Assembly: GCA_905221605.1 (NCBI GenBank)
Contig: CAJNDS010002401.1
Location: 169,001 to 233,000, forward strand
Direction of reading: 5' to 3'
Length of the DNA: 64,000 bases
Source of the DNA: Symbiodinium natans
Taxonomy: Eukaryota; Sar; Dinophyceae; Suessiales; Symbiodiniaceae
Position 1 is the first letter of the stretch. Every line of letters starts with the position of its first letter. The notes under the pieces are model-generated. The model ran no database searches, was not told where the DNA came from, and saw only the letters and a list, made by a program, of their open reading frames with translations. The position numbers were made by a program, and so were the translations under genes. Below are positions 35,135 to 46,855 of the stretch, piece after piece.

Positions 35135-36215
35135 CTCGGATGCAGGACGTGCTCACAAGCGGCCGGGGTAGGGACAGGATTTGTGATGTAAGGTTTGGGG
35201 TTTAGGGTTAAACCCTAAACCCTAAACCCTAAACCCTCAACCCTCAACGCGCAGAGGCGGGGCAGACCGCAGGATTGAGGTCTAAACTACGCGCCGGGTA
35301 GCCTCGACTTCAATCAGACGTGCGCGAGGGCAGTCAGCTTGGTTCAGACTACGTGCCGGGGACAATACGTGCCCATGTCCCTAAACCCTAAACCCTAAAC
35401 CCTAAACCCTAAACCCTAAACCCTAAACCCTAAACCCTAAACCCTAAATCTTCGACCTCCGACTGCTTGGGGTCTCGTTTGTAGCTTCCTTCTACTCCCA
35501 GGGTACCAAAAAAGCTCCGAAGGCTTGGAGCTTTAACCCCCCCCCCCCCCCCAAGGTTTAGGGTTTAGGGTTTGGGGCTTAGTGTCCGGGAACTTGGTCG
35601 TTCCGGCTACCTTAGTGCAGAAGAAATACGAAGAGTACTGAGGCGGTACCATTACGCGTAGTGTTGCGGGCAATGCATTTGAAAGCCGCGCCGGTTTGGG
35701 GCGTGTGTTTCTTGTGGGGTGCACTGTTGCTGCGGGGTGCTCTCGTTTTGTTGCTGCTGCGGGAGGGGGGGGGGGGAGGGTGTGGCTTGGCTGTTGCTGC
35801 ACTTTCTCCGACTCTCTCACTCACTCGCCGGCCCGCTTTGTCTTTGCTGTTGCTGAGGGTGCGTTTGTGTCCTTGGCGGTTGCTTGCGGGGCTCGTTTTT
35901 TCCTTGTTGTTGTTGTGTTTTATGTTTATGTTTACGGTCACATTGCTGTCACTCACTCACCAGCAGGCTCGTTGGCCGATGCTGTCGCCGTGGGGTGCGC
36001 TGTTTTTGTTGTTGCCGCCGTGGGCTGCGAAAACAAAAACAACCCTCAAATATAACCCAACCAAGATTTGAAACACGAAAACAAAGCACGGTTGTCAAAC
36101 TCATCACCCTAGCTACAACGACACATGAATCTTCACGAAACCCTAAACCCTAACACCCTGAACCCCATCAACCCTGAACAACCCTACAAAACCCTACAAA
36201 CCCTACAATCCCTTG

Positions 36216-36303
36216 AACTGGCTGCCGCGGATCGGGGTAGCACTTCCGAGCCAACTCCGCGAACTGCTTTTGGTAGGTGGGCTGCTTGTAGATGTTCTTG
36301 CAC
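36216..36303 (-). CDS. Candidate internal exon, charged helical segment
   Basis: A TTTAGAG acceptor is followed by the frame CKNIYKQPTYQKQFAELARK and then CYPDP, ending at a GC donor. The codon choice and residue pattern are strongly protein-like and no comparable frame exists on plus. The family is not recognised. Confidence 0.5.
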
Positions 36304-36543
36304 CTCTAAAGGACTTCTAGGATTTTCATGGGAATTTTTTGTGGGGGGGTTTATAGGGTTTGTTAGGGTTCTAAGGGGTTTAGGGGTTAGTGGGTTTTAT
36401 TACGGGTCTGTGGGGGTTAGAGTGTCTAGGGTTTATAGGGTCTGTCGGGCGTAGGGTTTATAGGGTTGAGAGGCCTTGTTTAGTTAGGGGTCAGAATAGC
36501 ATTGTGCACATCTACACGGTTCAGGCTTGACTTACCACTACAC

Positions 36544-36617
36544 ATGGGTAGTTCTCTAAATTGGGGTCCATTGTGGAGTCCCGAATAAGGACCCCAGAAA
36601 CTTTGAACTACCCACAT
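36544..36617. mobile_element. Short inverted-repeat element, single copy seen
   Basis: ATGGGTAGTTC at the left and GAACTACCCACAT at the right, with GGGGTCC/GGACCCC inside the arms. About 75 bp. Confidence 0.55.
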
Positions 36618-37602
36618 AAGTAAAGTTTGGGGTTCAGGGGGCTTGGGGCGCGGGTTCTCTGGTCTGAGCCTAGAAACTTGCGGGATTTTGTGTACCTGGG
36701 GTTTAGGGTTTAGGGCTTAAGGGTTTAAGGGTTTAGGATGTCATGTGGAAGGTACTTGAAACGTTGAAATTCTGAAGCTGAAGCCTGTGCTGGGGGCATC
36801 GTCAAACCACGACTCAAACCTGGTAGCGCAACTGCTACGACCGCGTGGAAGATTTAACAGTTGCCTTATTTACAACCCTACTCCAAACCGCACATGAACC
36901 TTTGAGTGAGTCCACGGTTCGTGGTTTAGGGCTTGGATTCAGGGCTGAGGGGGGGGCAGTGGCTGTCACAACTACTAGACCTCTGCCGAAACATAACCAC
37001 GCAACTACGCACCACTAATCTCCACAGCATCGCGATCCCTAACCCTAATGGCCCTAGCAACCCTAAACCCGAAATACAGATCCGTAGAGCCCTAGCGGCG
37101 CCCTCCTTCCTTTCTACAGTACAAAGTGTTGCTTGAAGACTGCCAAGGCTCAGGGATCTAAGGACTGAGAGTGGAAGGTTCAAGGGCTTCTGGGTTTAAG
37201 GTTTAGGGTTTAGGGGTTTGTGGAGTGTAGGGTTTAGGGTTTAGGGTTTAGGGTTTAGGGTTTAGGGCTATGAGTTTAAGAGTTTGTGAATAAGAGAAAG
37301 AATCTAAACCTTTTAAGTCTTGATGTTTTAGGTTTGTTAAGCTCAGGAGCTTCGGGTTTAAGGAGTTCAAGGTCTGCAGGCCTACCTGGCCACCCCGGAG
37401 AGCCCCCACCAGATTGCAGAACCCTTCTGCTGTAAGACGCCCAAACCACCAGCACGTTAAAGCCTCTGGAGGCCCCAGAAAGCTAGACCCTAAACCCTAA
37501 ACCCTAAACCCTAAACCCTAAACCCTAAACCCTAAACCCTAAACCCTAAACCCTAAACCCTAAACCCTAAACCCTAAACCCCACAAAGCCCTCACTGTGG
37601 AC

Positions 37603-37642
37603 CTGGCCTCTCCTGAAGCTCCAGCAACTCGGAGGGGCTGAC
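37603..37642 (-). CDS. Candidate internal micro-exon
   Basis: A CTGAG acceptor, VSPSELLELQERP and a GT donor (GTCCAC). A long CCCTAAA run lies immediately below and TTTAGGG above. Confidence 0.35.
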
Positions 37643-38795
37643 CTCAGAAGGGCTGCTGGTGGTTGATGGGTTTAGGGTTTAGGGTAAGGGTTTAGGGTTT
37701 AGGGTTTAGGGTTTAGGGCTTAGGGCTTAGGGTTTAGGGTTTAGGGTTTAGGGTTTCGGGTTTCGGGTTTAGGGTTAGGGTTCAGTGTGGTGGTTGATGG
37801 GTTCAGAGCTTAGTAACCCGAAGCCGTGTACACCATGTACGCCCTGTAAGCCTTGTAAGGGCCCAGGGTTTAGGGTTTAGGGACCCTGTATACTGAAAAC
37901 CCTGTAAGCCCTAGGAACCCAAAACCCTAATTTAGGGCTGGGTTGCCGAGGTTGAGGGGTTCGGGCTAGGGATTGAAGGTGAGGAAGAGGAGGTCACTAG
38001 CATTTCTCTTGCTTGACTCGGCACTACCTATCCGAAAACTTCCTCCGTCAGGGGTTGAGTGGCTTCCTTCATGAAGCCTTGATTTAGTGTCTGTGAGGGG
38101 TACGTCAGATTCAGGAAAAAGTGGCCGATTTCAGTAATAGGGTTGATAGCAATCACCTTGATTTTTCAGATTTTGGGGCTTCCAAGCTGGTACCGGGGCT
38201 GGCCTGGCCAGAGGACCCCTGGTCCTTGGGGAAGCTGCCGCAAGGGTCCAGGACCCCCTGGCCGAGGGCCCTGAGGGATCCGTCTCAGCAACCCCCAAAA
38301 CAAAACGTTTTACCAAGGTGTATAAATATGCACAGGTAGAGAGGGTTTAGGGTTTAGGGTCCTCAGAATGGCGTCGGAGCTGCCGAATCTTGGGATGTGC
38401 TGCCGAGGCTGAAGCCTAGACCACGGAACCCAACGCGCGCGGGCTGGGGGTTTAGTGCTTGGGGCTAAACCCTAAACCCTGAATCCGAAACCCTAAACCC
38501 TAAACCCTAATTAAACCCTAAACCCTAAACCCTAAACCCCCTAAACCCTAACCTTTACCATCCCGAAAGCAGGTCGCCCTGAGGGCCGAGTAGGGCCATG
38601 CCGGTCCTGAAAGGTTCGTTGGCTCCTTCAATCTGGGGAAACCCCTCAAACCCTTAAACTCCAAACCCTAAACCCTGAACTCTAAACCCTAAACCCTAAA
38701 CCCTAAACCCTAAACCCTAAACCCTAAACCCTAAACCCTAGCCCAAGCCCCAAACCCGAGGCAAAAAAACCCTTAGGAGCCTGTGAGCATGCTAC

Positions 38796-38858
38796 CCGGG
38801 TCTCCGCACGCCCTCCCAGCCGGATGCTTCCATCTCCTCGTCGTCCTCCTTGGCAAAC
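38796..38858 (-). CDS. Candidate internal exon, acidic segment
   Basis: A GTTCAG acceptor, the frame FAKEDDEEMEASGWEGVRRP and the donor GTAGCA. The acidic run suggests a disordered or nuclear protein region. Flanking repeats are in exon orientation. Confidence 0.45.
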
Positions 38859-39119
38859 CCTGAACTCCCCCCCCCAAAAAAAGGCGGTTTAGGGTTTGGG
38901 GTTTAAAGGGTTTAAAGGCTTTATGGTTAGGGTTTAAAGGGTTTGGGGCTGTAGGAAACCCGCGTCGTAGGTGCTTAGGACTACAAGGGGCCTGTGTTGT
39001 CTCTACTTTGGGGCCCAAATCAGCCCTCTGAAAGTGGGCCGCTTCTTATGGGGGAGCGGTTTTGGAGTTTAGGGTTTCGGGTTTCCCTAGAATCCTACAC
39101 CCGAACCCCCCCGCCAAAC

Positions 39120-39169
39120 CCCCGAAGCCAGTCAAGGATGCGCTCCTCCCCTTTATGCACAACCTTGTT
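39120..39169 (-). CDS. Candidate internal exon (strand not fully certain)
   Basis: An AAGCAG acceptor leads to NKVVHKGEERILDWLRG with a GT donor. The plus strand is also open (VKDALLPFMHNLVLLG), so strand rests on the minus-strand trend of the neighbourhood. Confidence 0.3.
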
Positions 39170-39454
39170 CTGCTTGGGCCCAGGCGTAGGGAAGTGGGGT
39201 TTGGATCATGAGGGACATGTGGGGGAGGGGGCTAGAAGCGTCCTCGAATTCAGCGGGCTTGGATTCAGGGCTTGCGTCCCTAAAACCAAAACAAAGGGGA
39301 CTATATTCCCCAAAGAAGTTGAAGCTTTACTCCTCTCAGCACTTATCCGAACCCTAAGCCTTAGTTAAGCCTAAACCCTAAACCCTAAAAACACCCTACA
39401 CCCTAAACCCTAAGCCCTTATTAAAGCTGCATGCAAGTAAACCCTCCCACTTGC

Positions 39455-39540
39455 TTACTGCTGGTTAGCAGGGAATGAAAATAATTCGGCCCCTGTACAT
39501 ACCCGTTAAGGGCGTATGCGGGGTACCTCATTCCCCCACC
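39455..39540. mobile_element. Short inverted-repeat element, family D
   Basis: TTACTGCTGGTTAGCAGGGA at the left; ACCTCATTCCCCC at the right. It is related to 45523 and 53584. Confidence 0.6.
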
Positions 39541-40284
39541 CCTAAGCCCTAAGCCCTAAGCCCTCAGCCCTCAGCCCTCAGCCCTCAGCCCTCAGCCCTC
39601 AGCCCTCAGCCCTAAGCCCTAAGCCCTGAGCCCTGAGCCCTAAGCCCTTAACCCTTAACCCTAAACCAAACCAGCCGTAAGCTTTCCGGAGGCCCCGGGC
39701 CGATTCGGACCCAGACAACGTTTCGCTTCCCTCGCCTGCCAAGTCGCGACACGGACACTTGGGGTACCCTGAACCCTAAACCCTAAACCCTAAATACCCT
39801 AAACCCTAAAGCCTAAAGGGTTCAAGGTGTAAAGGGCTTGGGGGTGGGGGGTGGTTGTGATTGCTCTCAGGGCATAGCGACACCCTAAGGTTGTGAGGCT
39901 TGCATGTCTCACTTGAAGATTAGGACTACAGGGGGCACGGGAAAGGTCTTTGAATGTTGAAGAAGGAAGTCGGGTTCATGGCTTTGTGTGAGGTTCCCAG
40001 GTTTGGGAGCCAGGCAAGCAAATGGTCTGCCTTGTGGGCCCTTTTTGGCACCCTACACTGTAAGGAATTTTCCTCGAACAGGGCCCCGACAGCCTTAGGG
40101 CCAGGGTTATAGATACAGCTACCATACTCATCACCTACTTCTCGCCAACCCTTGAGCCTTCTCAAGCAACACTAGAACCAAAACCCAAAAACCTAACATC
40201 GGCGCCTAACCTCGTGTGAACTGTATATACGTACAATGACAGTATTAACACTCCAAACCTGAAACCGTAAACCCTAAACCCGGC

Positions 40285-40321
40285 CTATTCCCCGGTCACG
40301 ATCCAGCTGGTCTGAAAGATC
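40285..40321 (-). CDS. Candidate internal micro-exon
   Basis: A TGTGAG acceptor, the frame DLSDQLDRDRGI and a GC donor, bracketed by CCCTAAA and TTTAGGG repeats in exon orientation. The length (37 nt) is like the smallest RPL9 and protease exons. Confidence 0.33.
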
Positions 40322-42213
40322 CTCACAGATCACAGCAGGTGCAGGGCTTCGGCTTCAAAGGCTCCTCTGGTCTTCAGTAAGGGTTTAGGGTTTAGGGTTA
40401 AGGGTTTAGGGTTTCGGTTTCAGGGTTTAGAGTTTAGGGCTTCGGGTTGCAGAGCCATGCGCTCTGCAGACGAAGTTTAGGATCTCACGGGTCCTAAACC
40501 CTAAGCCCTAAACCCTAAATTCCTAAATCCAGGTCCCTGAATTCCGCCTCAACCCTTGGATTCCTGAACCCATAGGGAAGGTTAGGCTCGAGGGCCCGCG
40601 CAGGTCGCGATACTGGGAAGGGCCCTGGGGTTCGGGCCTTGACAACGCTTCCAACATGACCCTGAGCCCTCCAATGGGACACAACTCCCCTAAACCCACA
40701 AAGCCCGTCAACCCCTAACCACCTAAGCATGCTTACCTCAAACAGACAAACCTCTGGCTCGAATGTGGTCCTTGACGGTTGGAAAATCCAGAAGCAGCGT
40801 TGCCTAGTCGGACAGCTCAGGGTTCGGGTTGAGGACTCGTGGGACTTTTGGGGCAGAATCCCGCATGAAGGACTCCCTAAACCCTCAATTTTAGGTTTAA
40901 GATTGAGGGTTTAGGGGCGCATGGTTTAGGGAAGTTTCAACCCACGACCGCCTAAATCCGAATGGTGTCCTTAATCTCGCGCTTGAAAGTGCACGGGAAG
41001 TTACAGAGAGGGTTGTAAGCGCCCAGCTCCCAAATAGCCTCTAAGCCCAAAAGCCTAAACCCTAATGTGAGAGTCGCTTTTTAATTGGGGTGGCAATAGT
41101 AATATTCGCCGGGCCAGAGGGCCCCAGCCGAAGACTACTTTCCATTACGGGAGGTTTTCGGGCCGATGTATGTAAACAAGTCTATACAGGGGGGTCCGGT
41201 GATAATAATAATGGGGTGGTATTTGTAAAATTTTTCCGGCCAGGAATTGAACATTGTACTGAAAATGGCTTAAGAGTTCGATTGCAGAGAAGACTTTTCA
41301 GCTGAGCTGGCTTGAAAGAGCTCCTGACAGCTGACCCCCCCCCCGACCGCCGCGGCCACCTTCAGCAAGCTTCGGCGGCACAGCGAGTTGCGTATTATTG
41401 GAATCGTCCTTGGACTCCCAACTTCGAGGAGCACCGCCGCATCGAAGCATAGAGACAAGGAGCTCAGCAAGAAGACACCCTGCGCCACCTTCGCATTGTC
41501 TGCTGCCTCTCCTCCATTTTCCATCTCGTCGGTGCTGGCGTAATCAACTGGAAGAAGCCACGGACTCGTCGTCAGATTCACTAGGCGCGCGTGCGAGATA
41601 GAGAGGGTTGCAGTCACGTATCGCGACAGCGCAACCAGAGTTTAGGGTTTTAGGGCGATGTAGGGAGGGCATCTGCGGCAACATCTTTTGTATCACCCTG
41701 AGCTGCTAAAGGGTACGTCCATCCCCACCTGTAATATGGTTAAGGGACTCTCATGAGGCATTAACGTCAGTATCTTATATAGGGGCTTACAGGTTAAATT
41801 ACCGTTAGACCGACAAAAAACACGGGGGGTTCCGAAATCAGGGTGCCTTTTTGGGGGTCCCTATAAGGGGATTATATTCTGTTTGGGGTATAAAAGGGGT
41901 CCCCCTGTGTCGGGAAATACCCGTATCGTTGAACCCAACTGAAATGATGGCACATCCGGATGCAAAAAGGCGCTCCCTGAACAAACTAAGCCCTGCAGCC
42001 CTACATTCGAAACTCAGCCTAAAAACGTTGAGGCCCTAGCTCTCAAACCCTAACAAAGCCCAACAAAGCCCTAAAAATCCCTAAAAAGCCCTAAAAAAGC
42101 CCTAAAGAGCCCTAAAGACCTAAAGCCCTAAAGCCCCGAAACCCGAAACCCGAAACCCGAACCAACCTCTACAGTAAACCCTAAACTCCCTAACCTCCCT
42201 AAACCCTGAAAAC

Positions 42214-42298
42214 CCTGCTCCTGAGACCCCCAGCAGGCAGGTCCATGCTGAAGCTGCTGCACAAGCGATTCCGCACGCGGATGAGCTCAAGCCTGGCG
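42214..42298. CDS. Candidate exon, either strand
   Basis: The minus frame ARLELIRVRNRLCSSFSMDL runs from a TATAG acceptor to a GT donor. The plus frame VHAEAAAQAIPHADELKPGA runs from GCAG to a GTGTTT donor. Both have usable signals. Neighbouring islands favour minus. Confidence 0.35.
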
Positions 42299-42585
42299 CT
42301 ATAAAGGTGTTTTGGGGTCTAGGCGTAGGTTTTAGGATTTAGGGCTGAGGGTTTAGGATTTCTGGGGTTTAGGGTTTAGGGTTTAGGGTTTAGTAAGGGT
42401 TGGGATGTCAGGTGCTAAGGCGGATGCAGGCCAACCAGCCTCAGACACTTACAATTGACATGCACCTAAGCTCAAAGCTGTCGCCCCTTAGCATAATATA
42501 CCCGGAAAACTATGTAGTCATATTTCCAAATACTGCAAGATCTTGCTGTCGGAGGTCGTAGCTACTCAAGGAGGATACCACATCC

Positions 42586-42724
42586 CCCTAAACCCTGTGA
42601 ACCCTGTGAACCCTGTGAACCCTGTGAACCCTGTGAACCCTGTGAACCCTGTGAACCCTGTGAACCCTGTGAACCCTGTGAACCCTGTGAACCCTGTGAA
42701 CCCTGTGAACCCTGTGAACCCTGT
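42586..42724. repeat. Minisatellite, 9-bp unit CCTGTGAAC, about 15 copies
   Basis: A perfect run reading VNP repeats on plus. It lies between telomere-like arrays and appears to have grown from a CCCTAAAC-like start. Confidence 0.93.
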
Positions 42725-42853
42725 ACCCTGAACCCTAAACCCTGAACCCTAAACCCTAAACTCTAAGCCCTAACCCTAAACCCCAAACCCCAAACCCCAA
42801 ACCCCAAACCCTAAACCCTAAACCCTAAACCCGAAACCCTAAACCCCACCCAC

Positions 42854-42935
42854 AAGAAAATGGAGCAACTCCGGGGCTCCCGGCGAGTCCATGCCGTAGT
42901 CAAAGAAGCTCCGTTGCAGATCACTTGAGTCGAGC
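42854..42935 (-). CDS. Candidate internal exon, unknown protein
   Basis: A GCAAG acceptor, then LDSSDLQRSFFDYGMDSPGA and PELLHFL up to the donor GTGGGT. CCCTAAA runs lie immediately below and an eleven-unit TTTAGGG run above. It probably belongs with the islands at 43582, 43780 and 44426, but no protein family is recognised. Confidence 0.48.
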
Positions 42936-43581
42936 CTTGCTTGACAAGAGGCTGGGTGTAGGGTTTAGGGTTTAGGGTTTAGGGTTTAGGGTTTAGGGTT
43001 TAGGGTTTAGGGTTTAGGGTTTAGGGTTTAGGGTTTAGGGTTTAAGCTTTAGGGTTTCGGGTTTAGGTTCTAGGGTTTAGGGTTCACGGTCTATGTACAA
43101 GGTTGAGCTCAATCCTTTTGTGGGAGAGAAGAATCTGCCGAATACCACAAAGGGCCCACCATTTAGATCACCCCCCCCCCCCCCACCCTAAACCCTAAAC
43201 CCTTACCCCTGCAGGGGAGCATCCCACCGTGGGTGGGGGGGGGGGGGTGGGGGGGGGGGGGGGGTTATGCTTCCTTCTTCAGGCAATACGGTGGATGGAT
43301 AAAGTCATCGCCAGCAGCTCATGGCCTGATCCGCAGCCTCGCAATCCAAAAGCCCCAAAAGCCTCCTAAGAGCAGGCCCTAGGGATTGTAAGAGAAACCC
43401 CGACCTTAAGGAACCCAAAACCTTCTTTTTGTTGTAGGTTAGTTCTTATAATAACCTACAAAACTGTAGGCTTGTGGGTTCTCAGGGCAAAGACCTGAAC
43501 CCCCAACCCGCCCGAAACCCTAAACCCTAAACCCTAAACCCTAAACCCTAAACCCTAAACCCTAAACCCTAAACCCTAAGC

Positions 43582-43644
43582 CGGGGCCAGAGCTTGTATC
43601 CAAGCTCCTGCATGATCTGCGAAAGCACCTCTGGCTTCCAAACG
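43582..43644 (-). CDS. Candidate internal exon, unknown protein
   Basis: An AACCAG acceptor; the frame VWKPEVLSQIMQELGYKLWP ends at a GC donor that is followed directly by TTAGGG repeats. The residue pattern is helical and clearly protein-like. Confidence 0.48.
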
Positions 43645-43779
43645 CTGGTTTTGGGTTCAAGGCTTAGGGCCCCGAAGCCCTCAACCCTCAACCCTCAACC
43701 CTCAACCCTAAACCCTAAACCCTAAACCCTAAACCCGAGAAGCCCTCAGCGCTTTGTAGGGGGGTTTCGGGCTCACGGC

Positions 43780-43833
43780 TTGGGCTTCTCCAAGTCCGGT
43801 AGCCCCAGTCGCCTGAGTATGGAAGGAGGGGGC
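43780..43833 (-). CDS. Candidate internal exon, unknown protein
   Basis: A TAGCAG acceptor, PPPSILRRLGLPDLEKPK and a GC donor. It lies between the islands at 43582 and 44426 and is read in the same direction. Confidence 0.4.
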
Positions 43834-44425
43834 CTGCTATGTGCATCAGCGTAGGTGAGGGTCACCCTCAGCCCTCAACCCTCAACCCTAAACCTTGGGG
43901 GAGATGAGGGCTTACTTGGGCATCCGCCCCTATTCCACCACGAACAATACCTCCGGATTTTTTTTTATGGCTTCAAGGAGGTTTAGGGCTTCGCGACCCG
44001 GAGGCCCCAAACCTTACCCGAACCCCCCGCAGAAAGCTCCGGGAGAAGCCCCTGCCTCTAAGGTGGAGATCATGGATGCCTTCGTCTCCTCACAAGGCTC
44101 TGCGGAGCGGGCGCGCCTGCCTCTCTCATCGAAGGTTACAACCCAAAAATCGTGCGTCAAACAATCCTTCGGTGTGCTCTGGCAACAACAACCCAGCCAT
44201 AAAACCGCAAGCCCTAAATCCCACAGTCTGAGCAACGCTCCCGGCACCCCATTGACTGCAGGGGAAGGTCTCAAGAGCAACCGTGGGTCGGGGCTTGGGC
44301 TTCCGGCTTATAACCCTAAGGCTCCATTTGCAGACTTTAGGCCCCAATGTAGGTATTCTTTGTCTACCTGGAGCGCTTAAGCTGTGTGTGAATTCTTTCG
44401 GTGTGGGTTAACTCTGTTGATTTGC

Positions 44426-44501
44426 CCTTCAACCGCAGCTCCTTCTTCGGCACCACCTCACGCCCCAGCGCTTTGATGTCGTACTTGATGAGGACACCGA
44501 T
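44426..44501 (-). CDS. Candidate internal exon, unknown protein
   Basis: A GTCTCAG acceptor, the frame IGVLIKYDIKALGREVVPKK then ELRLK, and a GC donor. Alternating hydrophobic/charged residues suggest strands of a folded domain. There is no direct telomere flank here. Confidence 0.47.
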
Positions 44502-45264
44502 CTGAGACGCGGTGGGAAGGAGGGATCTTTGTTTCTGCCAAACCTAAGTTCCGAAATCCCCAAGCCCTCCACCGATCCTGAGCAACCCTAAGCCCTAGAA
44601 ACCTAGAACCCTAAACCCTAAACCCGAAACCCTAACCCCAACCCTAGACCCAACAATCCAAAAGGCCCTGCATCCTAACTAGAGCCCAGATGCCACCAAA
44701 AAAAACCCTGCACTCGTAAAGCCCTTAAAGCCCGGCAACCCCTAAAACCCCCAAAGCCTTGTCGGCTCCAGGTGCGCCATAGCTTAGGGTTTAGGGTTTA
44801 GGGTTGAGGGTTTCGGGTTGAGGGTTTAGGGCGGGCCTTCATGGAAAAGTTCTGCAATGGCGGGGGCCCTAGGGTCCTAAACCCTAAACAGCTGAGAAAT
44901 GACAATGAGTCGTGAGCATACAAGACCCCACGTGGCGGACGCTTGCGGGGCTCGGTGGGGGTCTATCTACATGTTGGGGGCAGTTTTCGTTCATGAATTA
45001 AGGAACTACACCTACTGGATCTGGGTAGAGTTAGGAACCATACATAGTCCCTTGAAGTATGTCTAGGGGCATGCAAGGTGCCGGCTTCCCTCCTTCCTTT
45101 CTAAGAAGCAGCAGATCAATGGTTTATAACCCTAAACCCTAAGCCCTAAACCCTAAGCCCCAAACCCTAAGGGTTTAGGGGGTTTAGGGTTTAGGGTTTA
45201 GGGTTTGGGGTTTGGGGTTTAGGGTTTAGGGTTTAGGGCCCTAAACCCTAAACCCTAAGCCCAA

Positions 45265-45355
45265 AACACCCTAAACTCCCAGGTGGAGATGGTGGTAGAC
45301 GCCCGGAGGCCAAAAAACCCGAAGCCCCAGTCCAGGACTCAAGGCGACAAGCTCT
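45265..45355. CDS. Candidate exon, either strand
   Basis: Plus reads VEMVVDARRPKNPKPQSRTQ after a CCCAG acceptor. Minus reads CRLESWTGASGFLASGRLPP with a donor GTTTAGGG. Flanking repeats are in exon orientation but cannot show strand. Confidence 0.28.
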
Positions 45356-45522
45356 CGTAGGTCCTTTTTTTGGGGTTTAGGGTTGAGGGTTGAGGGTTTG
45401 GGGTTTAGGGTTTAGGGATACTAGAATCTCTCTGGATTGCGAGGGCGAGCCCATAGAACTGTGAAGTTTCTTAGCCCAGACATATGAACCTGCCTGTGTT
45501 TGCGCCTGCAGGATTCAGCCGG

Positions 45523-45653
45523 GCAACTTTGCCTACTGGCTCTTAGTAGGGAATGAGGGAATTCGGTATCTTATGTAATCCCTTAGAAGGTATATGTGGG
45601 GGAATAGCTGCCCATTCCCTCATTCCCTACGATTGTAAAAACCAGTAGGTTGC
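45523..45653. mobile_element. Short inverted-repeat element, family D (most complete)
   Basis: The left arm has GGCAACTTTGCCTACTGGC and TAGGGAATGAGGGAAT. The right arm is the inverse (ATTCCCTCATTCCCTA ... CCAGTAGGTTGCC). It has no coding capacity. Confidence 0.78.
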
Positions 45654-45866
45654 CCTAAACCCTAAACCCGAAGTCCTCCAAAAAAACTAAACCCAAAACC
45701 CAAAACCCCAAAACCCCAGACCCCCAACCCCCAACCTAAACCCTAAATCCCAAACCCCAAACCCCAAACCCTAAACCCTAACCCTAAACCCTAAACCCTA
45801 AACCCTAAACCCTAAACCCTAAACCCTAAACCCTAAACCCTAAACCCTAAACCCTAAACCCTAAAC

Positions 45867-45938
45867 CCGGACATTGAGGCGCCCGGCCCCCTGGTTGTCC
45901 ACATCCTCGGGCCGGAACCCCGAAACGAGCTGCAGAAC
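45867..45938 (-). CDS. Candidate internal exon with telomere-unit donor
   Basis: A TTGAGAG acceptor, the 24-codon frame VLQLVSGFRPEDVDNQGAGR then LNVR, followed directly by GTTTAGGG as donor and start of a long array. The length is a multiple of three. The plus strand is also open but lacks equally good signals. Confidence 0.5.
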
Positions 45939-46559
45939 CTCTCAAGGCTTTGAGGGCTTGGGAGATTGCGGGGGTTTAGGGTTTAGGGTTTAGGGTTTAG
46001 GGTTTAGGGTTTAGGGTTTAGGGCTTAGGGTTTAGGGTTTAGGGTTTAGGGTTTAGGGCTTAGGTTTAGGGGTGTATGGGGGGGGGCTATGGGGGTTAGG
46101 CTTAGGGGTTGGGGGTTTCGGGGGCTCAGCTTAGGAGTTTCGGGTTTTCAGGGTTAAGATTCTAGGCTTCAGGAGGGCTACTGAGGGTTTCGGACTGGGT
46201 TCAGGAGGTTGGGGTTCAAGGTCTAGTTTTTGGGGCTGCGTGTATACCAAGGTTCTCGAAGTAAGAAACCTCGGAAGCTGGCAGCAACCATCCCCTTGAG
46301 GTTACCATCTCGTTTAGGGTTTCGAGCTTTTGGAGTTGGGGGTGTTGGGCTTCTTTTAAAGTCTAGGGCCCTTGGGGGAAGGCATACGGCCGAGGGTTCC
46401 GGGCTAGGGGGAATGCCCAACACTGTGTGCAGGTTCAAAGCCCCCCTTGCTCACAAAAACTCTCCCCTAAACCCGACGCCTTAAGTCACGTGAGTCGCCA
46501 GAGCACACCCTGGACCCCCAAAGCCCTAAAGCCCCAAAACCCTAAAACCCGTAAAACCC

Positions 46560-46755
46560 TACGAAACCCTAAATTCCTAATCCCTACAACCCCAAAACCC
46601 CACCCCTAAATTCCTAATCCCTACAACCCCAAAACCCCACCCCTAAATTCCTAATCCCTACAACCCCAAAACCCCACCCCTAAATTCCTAATCCCTACAA
46701 CCCCAAAACCCCACCCCTAAATTCCTAATCCCTACAACCCCAAAACCCCACCCCA
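46560..46755. repeat. Minisatellite, 37-bp unit, about five copies
   Basis: The unit AAATTCCTAATCCCTACAAC followed by CCCAAAACCCCACCCCT is repeated almost perfectly. It is built from degenerate CCCTAAA-like words. Confidence 0.9.
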
Positions 46756-46801
46756 AAACCCTAAACCCTGCAGGTTCGCGCTTGGAGCTCTAGGGTTCAA
46801 C

Positions 46802-46855
46802 CTCTGCGCTGGCCTCCGCTCCATAGCCCGTGTGGAAATCCACGATTGGGTCCAC
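46802..46855 (-). CDS. Candidate internal exon, unknown protein
   Basis: A CCTGAG acceptor, exactly 18 codons VDPIVDFHTGYGAEASAE, and the donor GTTGAA. Telomere-like repeats flank it in exon orientation. Confidence 0.5.

Noticed and set aside
35533-36071. Cysteine/leucine-rich frames near 35.5-36.0 kb
   Set aside because: Low-complexity GTTGCTGCTG-like DNA with frames open on both strands.
42543-42731. VNPVNP repeat protein
   Set aside because: A 9-bp minisatellite; no flanking coding signal.
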